Source: Pontibacillus salipaludis (GTDB lineage Bacteria; Bacillota; Bacilli; Bacillales; BH030062). From it: a stretch of DNA of 64,000 bases. The notes beneath the pieces were generated by a model. That model saw only the letters and a list, made by a program, of their open reading frames with translations. It had not been told where the DNA came from and did no database searches. How positions within the stretch are numbered: the stretch's first letter is position 1; each line of letters starts with the position of its first letter. Of the stretch, positions 8,237 through 17,728 are shown piece by piece. The position numbers and the translations under genes are program-made. The stretch lies in the NCBI RefSeq assembly GCF_014642405.1, contig NZ_BMIN01000005.1, positions 20,629 through 84,628 of the forward strand, written 5' to 3'.

Positions 8237-10516
8237 ATGTCGGAGAAACATTTTTGTTCTTTCCTAGAAGAATATAGTGAATCACTTTACAATCTCGCTC
8301 AAAAAGTAGATGAGCTTGTTTATGTAGATGCTACATCTTCTATTATTCAAGGAAGAAAATTTGCAGAGAATCTTCTAAAAGAAATATATCGAGAAGAGAA
8401 AGATGTGAAGGATGAACGTTTCTTCCCAAAACTATATGATATGTTACATGAATTATATAGGGAAGGTATATTCGATAAGAAGCTACAAGAGGAAATTGAT
8501 TTTCTGCGTCTTAATGGAAATAGAGCAGTACACGATGAGAAAGAGCACTCACAAATCGTTGCATTAAAAGTTCACAAGAAGGTGTTCAAGCTTGCAGGCT
8601 GGTATACAGAAGTATACGGTTCTCCTAATTTTGAAACACCGAATTATGTGGAACCCAAAGCTACTCCAAATGTAAATGAAGACTACATCCAAGAGCTTAT
8701 TCGCCAACATATTAGCCAATACACAGCTCCAAGTGTCGATCAAGGGACTGAGGTAGAGGAGAAGAACGATGGATATCAAATAGCCGAAGATTTAGGCGAA
8801 GATCAAAGCTATTTGGTTCGAGAATTAAATAGATTAAAAGCTTCATCTCAAGAAGCTCTAGAAAATGTGGGGAACTTTTCTGAGTTTAAGAATTACCTTC
8901 ACGTAGAACGTAAAATACAAAAGAATTTAGAAGCTGAGTTAGAAAAGGCTTTAGAACAAGACAAAAAATTAATCCTCCTATCAGGTAGTGTGGGAGACGG
9001 GAAATCGCATTTATTATCTTATATTTCAGAAAATATTCCAGAGAAAATCCGCGACTTTACTATAATTAATGATGCTACTGAGAGTAATTCTCCAGATAAG
9101 AATAGTATGGATACATTACGTGAAAAGTTAGAGAGATTTAGTGACCAGCGTTTAACAGATGGAAAAGAGAAAGTCATTCTTGCTATTAATTTAGGTGTAT
9201 TGAATAACTTTGTTTCTTATGATCACACGAACTTGACCTTTAACAAGTTAGAAAAATTCGTGGAAAATAGTGGTCTATTTAGCGAGGAAATTACAGAAGT
9301 GTTTGACCGAGATGAGTTTTCAATCATTAATTTCTCTGATTACCAGCCATTCCAGTTAAAGGCTAATAAGGTGTTCTCTAAATACTTCGACGATATCTTT
9401 CATAAAGTAACAGAAAGTAATTCTAATAATCCTTTTTACCAAGCTTATCAGAAGGATTTACAACGAAATTTTTATACGGCTGTTCATTTAAATTACGAAC
9501 TGCTATCAGATGGTAATACTAAAAATATATTAAATAGATTGATATGTCATTTAATTCTAGAAGAAAAAATCGTAATCTCAACTCGTACGTTCTTAAACTT
9601 TGTAGCCGACTTACTAATTCCATCTGAGGTTAATTTGAGTGATCTACGTATTGAAAACATGACAGAGTTTGAAAGAATTGAACACTCTTTGCCAGCGCTA
9701 TTGTTTGACCGACAGGGTAGAAGTGACTTAATAGATAGTATCCAAAAATATGATCCTATTCATAATAGATCAAAAACATTAGACGAGATTATTAATAGTC
9801 TGTATAGTACAAAAGATTTTAACAAGGTAATGGGCGATTACATTAAGGATGAGGCTTACAAAAAAATATTTGAGCCTTTTATTAGTCTCTTGCAGAGTAA
9901 GGAGAATAATTTAGAGGACGAATCATTCCAATCCCTTACTAAGATCTTTATACGTGCTGCTTACTTTACAGATAGTTACCTTCAAGAGGAACTAGAAGAG
10001 AACTCTATGAAACAGTACATTCGTTTCTTGTATGGATATAACAGAGGTGAAGAGAATACGATTATAGACATTTATGAGAGTGTCAGAAAAGCGATTTTCG
10101 CTTGGAAAGGTTCACCCAAGAAAGGGTACGTTTATATTAATAATATGGCGGAATCTTATCGAGTTGCTCAGAAAGTGGATTTCAATCCTTTCCCTAATCC
10201 GAAAGTTAATTTGAAAGAGGTTTTTGAGTCATTTACCACAACAATGGAGCTAACTTTCGTAGACCAATCTAATACAAAAAGGATTAGTTTAGAGATTGAC
10301 TATCCTTTATATGAATTGCTTTATAAAGTGTCTAGTGGTTATAGGCCTAATAAAAAAGATTATGAAGATGGATTAGCCTTTACAACATTTATGGATCAGC
10401 TAATATCGATGTCTAATAACTCTGATCTTCTTATTCATTTTCATGAAGATGAAGAGTTATTCAGTCTAGAAAAGAATTTCATGAGAGCATTTGCGTTTGA
10501 GAAGGTGGAAAATTAA
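8237..10516 (+). CDS. dptF: PT-dependent restriction protein DptF/DndF
   Basis: 759 residues, first gene of the restriction operon. Seen: N-terminal DUF4145-like helical domain with RLNGNRAVHD (91-100), then a P-loop NTPase with Walker A GSVGDGKS (250-257) preceded by a beta strand KLILLS. Known DndFGH/DptFGH complexes damage DNA lacking phosphorothioate. ATG at 8237 with TCGGAGG upstream. It diverges from dndB across 168 AT-rich bases, so modification and restriction may share control. A precise sigma-A promoter for this strand is not obvious (AT-rich candidates at 8172-8205). Assignment rests on P-loop, position and order before dptG and dptH. Confidence 0.88.
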   Translation: MSEKHFCSFLEEYSESLYNLAQKVDELVYVDATSSIIQGRKFAENLLKEIYREEKDVKDERFFPKLYDMLHELYREGIFDKKLQEEIDFLRLNGNRAVHDEKEHSQIVALKVHKKVFKLAGWYTEVYGSPNFETPNYVEPKATPNVNEDYIQELIRQHISQYTAPSVDQGTEVEEKNDGYQIAEDLGEDQSYLVRELNRLKASSQEALENVGNFSEFKNYLHVERKIQKNLEAELEKALEQDKKLILLSGSVGDGKSHLLSYISENIPEKIRDFTIINDATESNSPDKNSMDTLREKLERFSDQRLTDGKEKVILAINLGVLNNFVSYDHTNLTFNKLEKFVENSGLFSEEITEVFDRDEFSIINFSDYQPFQLKANKVFSKYFDDIFHKVTESNSNNPFYQAYQKDLQRNFYTAVHLNYELLSDGNTKNILNRLICHLILEEKIVISTRTFLNFVADLLIPSEVNLSDLRIENMTEFERIEHSLPALLFDRQGRSDLIDSIQKYDPIHNRSKTLDEIINSLYSTKDFNKVMGDYIKDEAYKKIFEPFISLLQSKENNLEDESFQSLTKIFIRAAYFTDSYLQEELEENSMKQYIRFLYGYNRGEENTIIDIYESVRKAIFAWKGSPKKGYVYINNMAESYRVAQKVDFNPFPNPKVNLKEVFESFTTTMELTFVDQSNTKRISLEIDYPLYELLYKVSSGYRPNKKDYEDGLAFTTFMDQLISMSNNSDLLIHFHEDEELFSLEKNFMRAFAFEKVEN

Positions 10517-10517
10517 A

Positions 10518-11939
10518 ATGAGCGGATATTTTAACTTCGAAGCTATAGATAATAGCCTAAGCAAAAAGAAAACTGAAAAGGGAATCAGTTCACACGATAT
10601 AGGAGAGGTGAAATTTTCATTTCCGTTTACTTCACACACGACTAAAGTATTTAGCGAGGGGATCAATGAAGTTATTGGTGAATTAGTTAGATTGACGAAC
10701 AATTTAGATGATCCAGAAATCACCTATGATGGGGACTATACTTATTCTGATTATCCATTAATCAATAATGTCATTGAAAATGTCAAATTTCCAGGTGATC
10801 AGCATCAAGAAAAACTTTCTAAATTTCTTGAGGAGTATCTATTTAAAGGAAGTCAAGAATTAAAGCCTCTTCACCTTTATTTATTTAACTATATAGAAGT
10901 AAATAAAGACAAGAATGAAAAGATTAAATATGCAAGGTTTATCTATGATTTTTTATTCTATCCTAATCCTGAAATTTCCTCCATCTTTTCATCGAAAGAT
11001 ACTGATAATTTATTGACTGAACTAATTATTTCATCCTTAAAAGATTTAGAGACTAGAAAGAAAAGTAAACAGATAGACGGAACAAAATACTCCAATACAT
11101 TACCGTTATTGTCTGAACTATTTGTAGAGGATTTTATGTATTTGAGTAAGCATAAAGATTACTTTATTAATCATTTCTTTAACATGATTCACTTTTATAT
11201 TTTCCAATATTTATTACAGTTTCTTAAAAAGGCACAAAAATTTGGAGAAGAGCAAGATCTATATTATATGGAGCCTTTCCACTTTACTTTCGATTGGGAG
11301 ACCGGAGTAGGTGGTTATAGAGATGCCGTAGAAGATTATAAGTTTATTAAAAATAATGCTAATAATTTATTTGTGCACGTACATTGCATGTCTCATATTA
11401 GTCATAATGAGGCTTTCTATAACGCAGGTCATGAACTTAAAAATTATACTAGAGTCATAAATGAACTGTCGCATTTATCTACTGAAGAGCGGCTAATGGA
11501 AAAAGAAAAACTTTATAATTGGGTAAAAAAGTACTCTGAATTAATTCAAGAAGACTTACCTGAAAGCTTTAATGAAAACATGGAATTCACAGAAATGTTC
11601 AAAGTCCTATTCAATCAGCTTCAAAAAGGTATGAGTATGGGAGTGCGAAAAAAATACGGAAGCAATATTGATAGCATTGGAAAAGAACGCTTCCTCAAAG
11701 CTCGAGGTAAACATGGTTTTATATTGTCGTTAAAACAGGAAGACTTCTTAATGCTTAGTGCTGTTGCTGTTAAAGATAAGAAAATACCTCTAAAAGAATT
11801 TTTTAATCAACTTGAAGTTAGAGGCGTTGCCTTTGACCAATATTCAAAAAAAGAAGCAGTTAAGCTGCTAGACCAACAGAATTATATAGAAAAGAAGAGT
11901 GATAGTGGTGATGCCCAATATGTCAAACCAATTCTTTAA
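10518..11939 (+). CDS. dptG: PT-dependent restriction protein DptG/DndG
   Basis: 473 residues when started at ATG 10518, one base after the dptF stop and with AAGGTGG about ten bases upstream; the longer frame from TTG 10491 is less likely. No enzymatic motif is visible: the protein is rich in aromatic and charged residues with several helical stretches. It is identified as DptG because it is the middle gene between a P-loop DptF and a very large DptH, overlaps dptH, and has the expected size. In known systems it is required for restriction together with DptF and DptH. Confidence 0.82.
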   Translation: MSGYFNFEAIDNSLSKKKTEKGISSHDIGEVKFSFPFTSHTTKVFSEGINEVIGELVRLTNNLDDPEITYDGDYTYSDYPLINNVIENVKFPGDQHQEKLSKFLEEYLFKGSQELKPLHLYLFNYIEVNKDKNEKIKYARFIYDFLFYPNPEISSIFSSKDTDNLLTELIISSLKDLETRKKSKQIDGTKYSNTLPLLSELFVEDFMYLSKHKDYFINHFFNMIHFYIFQYLLQFLKKAQKFGEEQDLYYMEPFHFTFDWETGVGGYRDAVEDYKFIKNNANNLFVHVHCMSHISHNEAFYNAGHELKNYTRVINELSHLSTEERLMEKEKLYNWVKKYSELIQEDLPESFNENMEFTEMFKVLFNQLQKGMSMGVRKKYGSNIDSIGKERFLKARGKHGFILSLKQEDFLMLSAVAVKDKKIPLKEFFNQLEVRGVAFDQYSKKEAVKLLDQQNYIEKKSDSGDAQYVKPIL

Positions 11940-14900
11940 TTTTGTAACTACAATCATATATGAGTATTTCTCTAAAAATTTACCTACATCTGGCGACCGT
12001 TACTATTTAATACTCAATAACTATGAAGATGTTAAAGCATTTAAAGATGCTTTAGAGCAATCTATTGCAACTGAGGCCTTTCACTACCCCTTAGAAAATG
12101 GAGAGGTCTATACAACAAAGCAAATTGAGTATTCTGAAGGAGCCGACCTAGTAATTGCAAATACTAGCTCACAAATAACGAATGATTTCCTCGTTACTCT
12201 AAGAAATAGGGTGGGGGACCAAGTTAATGATTGGAAAGGAAAAGCTCTATTAAGCATAATAACTGATGATTTAGATTCAATCAGCGGAGGGAGTATTTCT
12301 CTTCAAAGTGAAGGAATGCCTCTTCATCCGAAAGAGTTGTCTCAAAATATTAAGCATAAAATTCAGGAAGAGGTACCAGACTCAACTGATTGTATTGTTT
12401 TGAATAACTACTTAAATCAGATTGATGAAGATCGAATGTTACAGTTCACTACTTTTTATGATTATAAAGAAGTTATTGAAATTGTGAACGCTGGGCGACT
12501 TTCTACAACCGATTACAAGAACCTTGGTATGTTTAAGGATGAAGAACTAGGTAACTCCAAAGGGTCTAATCTAGAAGATCGCTTAAAGAAAAACAAAGAG
12601 CTTTATTCAAAGTTAGAGAAATTAAATGAATTAAATCAAGATGATGTAGAATATGAGCGACTGTTTATCGAGAAAGATATCCCTAAATTCAAGAAGGATG
12701 ACTGGAGAGAACTAGACTTCTCCACAGTTTATCATTCAAATAAGAAGCGTATGGAAACGACTAAGGGAACCAAGGTGACTTTTGATAAAGTAAAAGTACC
12801 CACAAATGTGCGCTGTAATTATATTGTTCGGCCGCTATCTGAAAAAGGTGCCGGTAAACGTAAATTTCAGCTATTAATTTATACAGATGAACCTCAAGAA
12901 GTGAATTTCTCATTAAACATAGATGTTAAAAATAGTGAAAAAGAGGGTCTGCATCAGGAATTTCTAAAGCAGCATGGTAAAGAATCAACTGTTAAAGTGA
13001 GAAAACGTGCCCTAGATGTCACTATTCCTACTAATGAGAATCACCCTGTATTTGAAAGGTTAGTTTATAAGCATGAAGGAAAGGCATCATTAGGGGCGGA
13101 GTTTATGATTTGTGTTCTACCTTTTAATGAACAGATCTTTCAAGACTACCATTCTTCATTTGAGGTAAATTTTAAAGAAAAATTATTAAAAGTTCCTTTT
13201 GATAGCAATGAGGTGAAAATTGGTTATAATCCTGTGCAAGTTCACTCACTATCAGACAACCAGTCCACAATAGAATTGGTCGATCATGAAGGTGCTGTTT
13301 TTGAAGTACCCGACGACATGTTAGATCGAGAAGAACGGTTAACCTTTAATGTGAAATATCAGAATTGGAATATGGAAATTGAACTGGCTGGCGAAAAGCC
13401 AGAAACACTGCCGATTAGTGCTGATAAATTAGCTAAGTTAAAAAGGGAAACTCAAGCTACATTTGCACTAAAAGGAAATAAAGTGAGTAGCAATCAAACA
13501 CCAGACTATTATGTCTACAATGAATACAAGGACTACCTTAACATTGAAGAAGCATGGCTAGAAGACATAGCCTATGCGGGGACAGAAAGTGGAGGGCAGT
13601 TTATTCCAAGTGACCAAATAAAATTATCTCCTGAGTTAAAGAATGCCTATAATCGCTTTGTTAACAGCTTTACAAAGCAACCCCCTTCCCTTGTGTATTG
13701 GACTGATACGATTAAAGAGCGAGCTCAAGAGTATGTAACAGAATTTATCGAAGCAATTAAGGGGTTTGATCAAGAATCTATCGAAGGAAATAAACGTAAA
13801 AGCCTATTTAAATTGGGGACGATTTTTAATGAGAATGGCAACCAGATTAAGCTAACCCCTTTTCACCCTTTAAATGTGGCATTCGAATTAAGGCGCCTTC
13901 ATGAATTGGATGACGAAGACATTGATATAGGGATCCTTGATCGATTAAAACCAGATGGTTTGTTGCCTTATATATATGGGGATCATGACTCGGCAGTGTT
14001 TAATCCTTCATCTCAACAGAATATACCTGGATGGATTGTTTATGAAAAAGTAAATTCAGCAAACGTAATCGACGCTGACTTATATTTAGACAAAGTAGTA
14101 AAAGATAAGCTAAAACAATTCGAAGAGCACTTTTCTTATTTGTTTTTAAATCAATCTGTCGCACCGATTAAGGTGAATTTAATTAACATCTTAAATGATT
14201 ATCAAGCAATTCGAGGTTTAATTAAATGGTATCTTGATAAGAAAAATAAACAAAAAATAAGAAAGATGCCTCCAATTATTGTAAACGTATACCGTGAAGA
14301 AAGTGGAAAAAGCTTTTGTGAGACCTTTACGGAAGTAAGTAAAGTAGAGGAATTTGAGCGTGTCTTTGACGTTAAATTGAAATCTCAGGATCAATCGTCT
14401 GAAGATCTCCTAGAAGAACTACACAATAATATGCAATTCTACGTTGTCACTGGTTCTAGTAAAACGTTTGAGTATGCCCATATTTCTTTCTATAAGATGG
14501 AAGCTCAGAAGCAGTTTGCGTCTCAGCCTATGGAACAGTTAGAGTCTGGTGTATCGATGAACGGGCTTTACACGACAGTACCTTCCAAAAAGTTTGAAGA
14601 AGACTATAGAAGCGGCTTTGGTGTGAAAGATTACAGCATTGTAGACAACGACTTATTGTTGAATTGCGCTTACTATACAAATGAACTAGCTTCGAATATG
14701 GTCAACCAGGCAAGTGATACGTATAACAAGGGCAGAGGACTTGTTGCCCGTACTACTTTAGATGACTTAAATGTGATCTATAGCATACTACAATCCTCCA
14801 ATTGGGTTACATTCGTAGATCCTGGTGTAGAACTAGATTTCTTTGAACGAACGATAGAAGGGTTATTAGTTATTCATTATAATGACCAATATTCTTCATC

Positions 14901-15879
14901 TAGCAGATACGATGCGATTACAGTTACGAGCAGCTCTAATCAGTATTTTGATGTAATTAAGGAATTCTTTGAGTCTCTTCACATCCCAACAGACGATAAG
15001 CCTGAAGCAGTTGAGAGAACTATCTCAGCGTTTAATACGATTAATGGAGAATGGCTACTCAAGATCATAGGAAATAGAGGGTATTACACCGAAGAAAAGT
15101 TAAGTATTATCGCAGCAATTAAAACAGCCCTAGCTTACTTTGACCATAAAAATATACTTTGGGTTCCAATATCACTCGAAGAAGTCCTTCGAGTGGCTGG
15201 AGCAGTGAGCTTAAATAAAACGGGTGGGATCTTCACGGCTAAGAACCTCGGGGCTTCGGGCAAACACAGTGACGATGTTCTCTTAATTGGAATTGAGGAG
15301 CTAGATGGTGACTTGAAAGTGCACCTGTATCCTATAGAAGTGAAAATCGGTAATAATAATGAAAGTGTTATTAATAAAGCTAGAGAACAAATTACGAAAA
15401 CAAGTCATCTATTAGAAGAAAAAACTGTAAGTAACGAGGATTCATTTATGAAATCCTTTTACCAGAATTTCTTTATACAGTTATTTACTTCTAATGCCAA
15501 ACGTATGACTCAAACCCAATTCTTCTCCAGTAAAGACTATCAACTGTCTAATAATTTGAATGAGAAGCTTAAAAAGGGAGAATATGAGTTTGTTAGTAAC
15601 TTAAGACCCTATGCTGGTAAGGGAGCGATTGTCTCCTATAAGAAGGGAATTTACGTTCGCACAAATGAGATTGGAGAAGAAACTCTCCTCATTGAATTGT
15701 CTAAAGAAGACGATTTAATGCGCTGTTTGACAGATGAAGTAGAAGAACTACAAAACTGGTTAACAAGTGAATCGGCTGACTTTATTAAAGAGAACATCTT
15801 TAAGTATGCTTATTCCAACAACAAAGAGTTGGAGAAACCAGATGTCAAAGGGCAGATCTATAAGATATTGAATGATTGA
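11920..15879 (+). CDS. dptH: PT-dependent restriction protein DptH/DndH with PD-(D/E)XK-like motif
   Basis: 1319 residues from ATG 11920 (GGTGAT upstream; ATG 11911 and GTG 11899 are alternatives), overlapping dptG. It is the effector-sized third component of the DptFGH restriction complex. Seen: no canonical GxxxxGK[ST] P-loop, but near residues 1118-1140 the segment SDDVLLIGIEE followed by LYPIEVKIG has the D-x(n)-ExK spacing of PD-(D/E)XK nucleases; helices with KAREQITKTSHLLEE follow. Nuclease activity is inferred from that motif. The operon ends at a strong hairpin at 15883. Confidence 0.85.
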   Translation: MSNQFFNFVTTIIYEYFSKNLPTSGDRYYLILNNYEDVKAFKDALEQSIATEAFHYPLENGEVYTTKQIEYSEGADLVIANTSSQITNDFLVTLRNRVGDQVNDWKGKALLSIITDDLDSISGGSISLQSEGMPLHPKELSQNIKHKIQEEVPDSTDCIVLNNYLNQIDEDRMLQFTTFYDYKEVIEIVNAGRLSTTDYKNLGMFKDEELGNSKGSNLEDRLKKNKELYSKLEKLNELNQDDVEYERLFIEKDIPKFKKDDWRELDFSTVYHSNKKRMETTKGTKVTFDKVKVPTNVRCNYIVRPLSEKGAGKRKFQLLIYTDEPQEVNFSLNIDVKNSEKEGLHQEFLKQHGKESTVKVRKRALDVTIPTNENHPVFERLVYKHEGKASLGAEFMICVLPFNEQIFQDYHSSFEVNFKEKLLKVPFDSNEVKIGYNPVQVHSLSDNQSTIELVDHEGAVFEVPDDMLDREERLTFNVKYQNWNMEIELAGEKPETLPISADKLAKLKRETQATFALKGNKVSSNQTPDYYVYNEYKDYLNIEEAWLEDIAYAGTESGGQFIPSDQIKLSPELKNAYNRFVNSFTKQPPSLVYWTDTIKERAQEYVTEFIEAIKGFDQESIEGNKRKSLFKLGTIFNENGNQIKLTPFHPLNVAFELRRLHELDDEDIDIGILDRLKPDGLLPYIYGDHDSAVFNPSSQQNIPGWIVYEKVNSANVIDADLYLDKVVKDKLKQFEEHFSYLFLNQSVAPIKVNLINILNDYQAIRGLIKWYLDKKNKQKIRKMPPIIVNVYREESGKSFCETFTEVSKVEEFERVFDVKLKSQDQSSEDLLEELHNNMQFYVVTGSSKTFEYAHISFYKMEAQKQFASQPMEQLESGVSMNGLYTTVPSKKFEEDYRSGFGVKDYSIVDNDLLLNCAYYTNELASNMVNQASDTYNKGRGLVARTTLDDLNVIYSILQSSNWVTFVDPGVELDFFERTIEGLLVIHYNDQYSSSSRYDAITVTSSSNQYFDVIKEFFESLHIPTDDKPEAVERTISAFNTINGEWLLKIIGNRGYYTEEKLSIIAAIKTALAYFDHKNILWVPISLEEVLRVAGAVSLNKTGGIFTAKNLGASGKHSDDVLLIGIEELDGDLKVHLYPIEVKIGNNNESVINKAREQITKTSHLLEEKTVSNEDSFMKSFYQNFFIQLFTSNAKRMTQTQFFSSKDYQLSNNLNEKLKKGEYEFVSNLRPYAGKGAIVSYKKGIYVRTNEIGEETLLIELSKEDDLMRCLTDEVEELQNWLTSESADFIKENIFKYAYSNNKELEKPDVKGQIYKILND

Positions 15880-15882
15880 TTT

Positions 15883-15918
15883 TTAAGCCACTAGTCTAAC
15901 TAGTGGCTTAAATTTTTT
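15883..15918 (+). terminator. Terminator after dptFGH
   Basis: Stem TAAGCCACTAGT / ACTAGTGGCTTA (15884-15895 with 15899-15910), three-base loop, then a T-run at 15913-15918. It separates dptFGH from the McrBC-type genes. Confidence 0.9.
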
Positions 15919-15991
15919 GGGGAAATACATTTGTGGTATTCTGGCAATATATACAAGTGACTATAAGAGTAGTTTAAAAGGAGTGGATCTG

Positions 15992-17728
15992 ATGGACGTT
16001 AACATCAACGATATAAACGAGGGTCATATAGGAGCCTTGCTTGCTAAAATTACAAATGAGTATTTACTAGAAAAACAGTCTCCATTCAAAGAAAATCAAT
16101 TAGGTCAATATGTAAGAGCTCAAGCCCCAAGAATTCTTAAATCTCTACCCTTCATAGATGAATCATTCACAGTAAAAGGGTCAGTAGGGCAAGGAAACTG
16201 GGCTCAAGTCCCGTGGATCGCTATTCTACATACTAATGTAACTACAAGCACACAGAGAGGCTATTACTTGGGATACCTGTTTAGTGAAGATATGAAAAGG
16301 GTGTACCTTACTTTTGCTCAAGGTATTACAGAAACGTCGAAAAAAGAAATGGAAAGAATTAAGCACGGGATCCGAGATATTACAGTCGTTGAGGACTATA
16401 ATACATCTACCCCTATTCAAAGGGCTAGCGATATTGACTTAGGACAAAGTTCTAAAGGAAAAGGATACCAGGAATCCACTGCCCTTTATATTAAATACGA
16501 TCGTGATCATCTTCCAGATGAAGAGGCATTAGAGGAAGATCTCCGTGCGATGGTTGAAATTTATAAACGTTTTGTTTCTATCAATCAACCGAATATTAAA
16601 GAAAACCAATCAGAAGAATTGGATGAGTGGTCAAATGAGAAAATCGTAGAGCATATTCATTCTTATATTCAGGGGAAGGGCTTCTTTTACAAATTAGATG
16701 ATATCAAGAACTTATTTCTCTCACTCAGAACAAAGCCCTTTGTAATCTTATCTGGGATTTCAGGTACCGGAAAGACCAAAATTATGGAGTTGTTTGCAGA
16801 GAGTGTGGGGGCAACAGATGAAAACGGTCGATTTAGATTAGTACCCGTTCGTCCTGATTGGAGTGATGGATCTGATTTACTTGGCTACACAGATATTAAG
16901 GGAGAATTTCAAAAAGGCCCACTATTAACCGTAATAGAAGAGGCAAGTCAAGATCCAAGTCAACCATATTTTGTCGTATTAGATGAAATGAACTTAGCCA
17001 GAGTGGAGTATTACTTTAGTGATTTCCTAAGTGTCATTGAGAGTCGGAAATGGCATGACGGGGAGGTAGTGTCTGCTTCCATTATGGATGAAACCCAAAT
17101 TGGCAGAAAGGTGACAATTCCTTCAAACTTGTACATCGTAGGTACGGTCAATATGGATGAAACGACTCACCCATTTAGTAAGAAAGTTCTCGATCGAGCT
17201 AATACAATTGAGTGCAATGATGTTCATCTTGATTGGTTCTTCTTTTTAGAAGAAGAGGAGGTAAGCCACCAACCTCTCGCGTTACCGAATCATCGACTTA
17301 CTTCAAAGTATTTGCGACTAAAAGACGCTTATTCTACGCATAAAGACCTAATCCAAAACGTTACAACTGAACTAGTTAAACTAAACCAATTGCTTGAGCC
17401 GATTCAAGCACACGTGGGGTACCGTGTCAGGGATGAGATTTGCTTTTATGTCATTTATAGTCGTTCGCTATTTTCGCTTGAGGAAGCGTTAGATTATCAA
17501 TTCTATCAAAAGATCTTGCCAAGACTTACAGCAAGTCATGGACAATCGTTTCAAGTATTGAAGAATCTGTTTACATACTTTACAAATCAGCAATATAATG
17601 AGGATCTCACAACTGAACGAGTTCATGAAATGATTAAAACAGCACGTTTTCCACGTAGTGCGGAAAAAGTCCATGACATGCTTGTAAGAGGTGATCTAGA
17701 TGGATTCACATCTTTCTGGAGCAGTTAA
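15992..17728 (+). CDS. mcrB: McrB-like AAA+ restriction motor (DUF3578 + AAA_5)
   Basis: 578 residues from ATG 15992, chosen because AAAGGAG sits eight bases upstream; the longer frame from 15917 reads through the dptH terminator flank. Seen: N-terminal MrcB/DUF3578 domain (GSVGQGNWAQVPWIAI, then GYYLGYLFSEDMKRVYL and FAQGITE), then a McrB-type AAA+ core: Walker A GISGTGKTK (about 255-263), LLGYTDIKGEFQKG, Walker B VVLDEMNLARVEYYFSDFL (about 328), sensor TVNMDETTHPFSKKVLDRAN. In type IV systems McrB uses nucleotide hydrolysis to translocate DNA and recruit McrC. The next gene overlaps by 29 bases and encodes the nuclease partner. Target modification cannot be read from the sequence. Confidence 0.9.
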   Translation: MDVNINDINEGHIGALLAKITNEYLLEKQSPFKENQLGQYVRAQAPRILKSLPFIDESFTVKGSVGQGNWAQVPWIAILHTNVTTSTQRGYYLGYLFSEDMKRVYLTFAQGITETSKKEMERIKHGIRDITVVEDYNTSTPIQRASDIDLGQSSKGKGYQESTALYIKYDRDHLPDEEALEEDLRAMVEIYKRFVSINQPNIKENQSEELDEWSNEKIVEHIHSYIQGKGFFYKLDDIKNLFLSLRTKPFVILSGISGTGKTKIMELFAESVGATDENGRFRLVPVRPDWSDGSDLLGYTDIKGEFQKGPLLTVIEEASQDPSQPYFVVLDEMNLARVEYYFSDFLSVIESRKWHDGEVVSASIMDETQIGRKVTIPSNLYIVGTVNMDETTHPFSKKVLDRANTIECNDVHLDWFFFLEEEEVSHQPLALPNHRLTSKYLRLKDAYSTHKDLIQNVTTELVKLNQLLEPIQAHVGYRVRDEICFYVIYSRSLFSLEEALDYQFYQKILPRLTASHGQSFQVLKNLFTYFTNQQYNEDLTTERVHEMIKTARFPRSAEKVHDMLVRGDLDGFTSFWSS

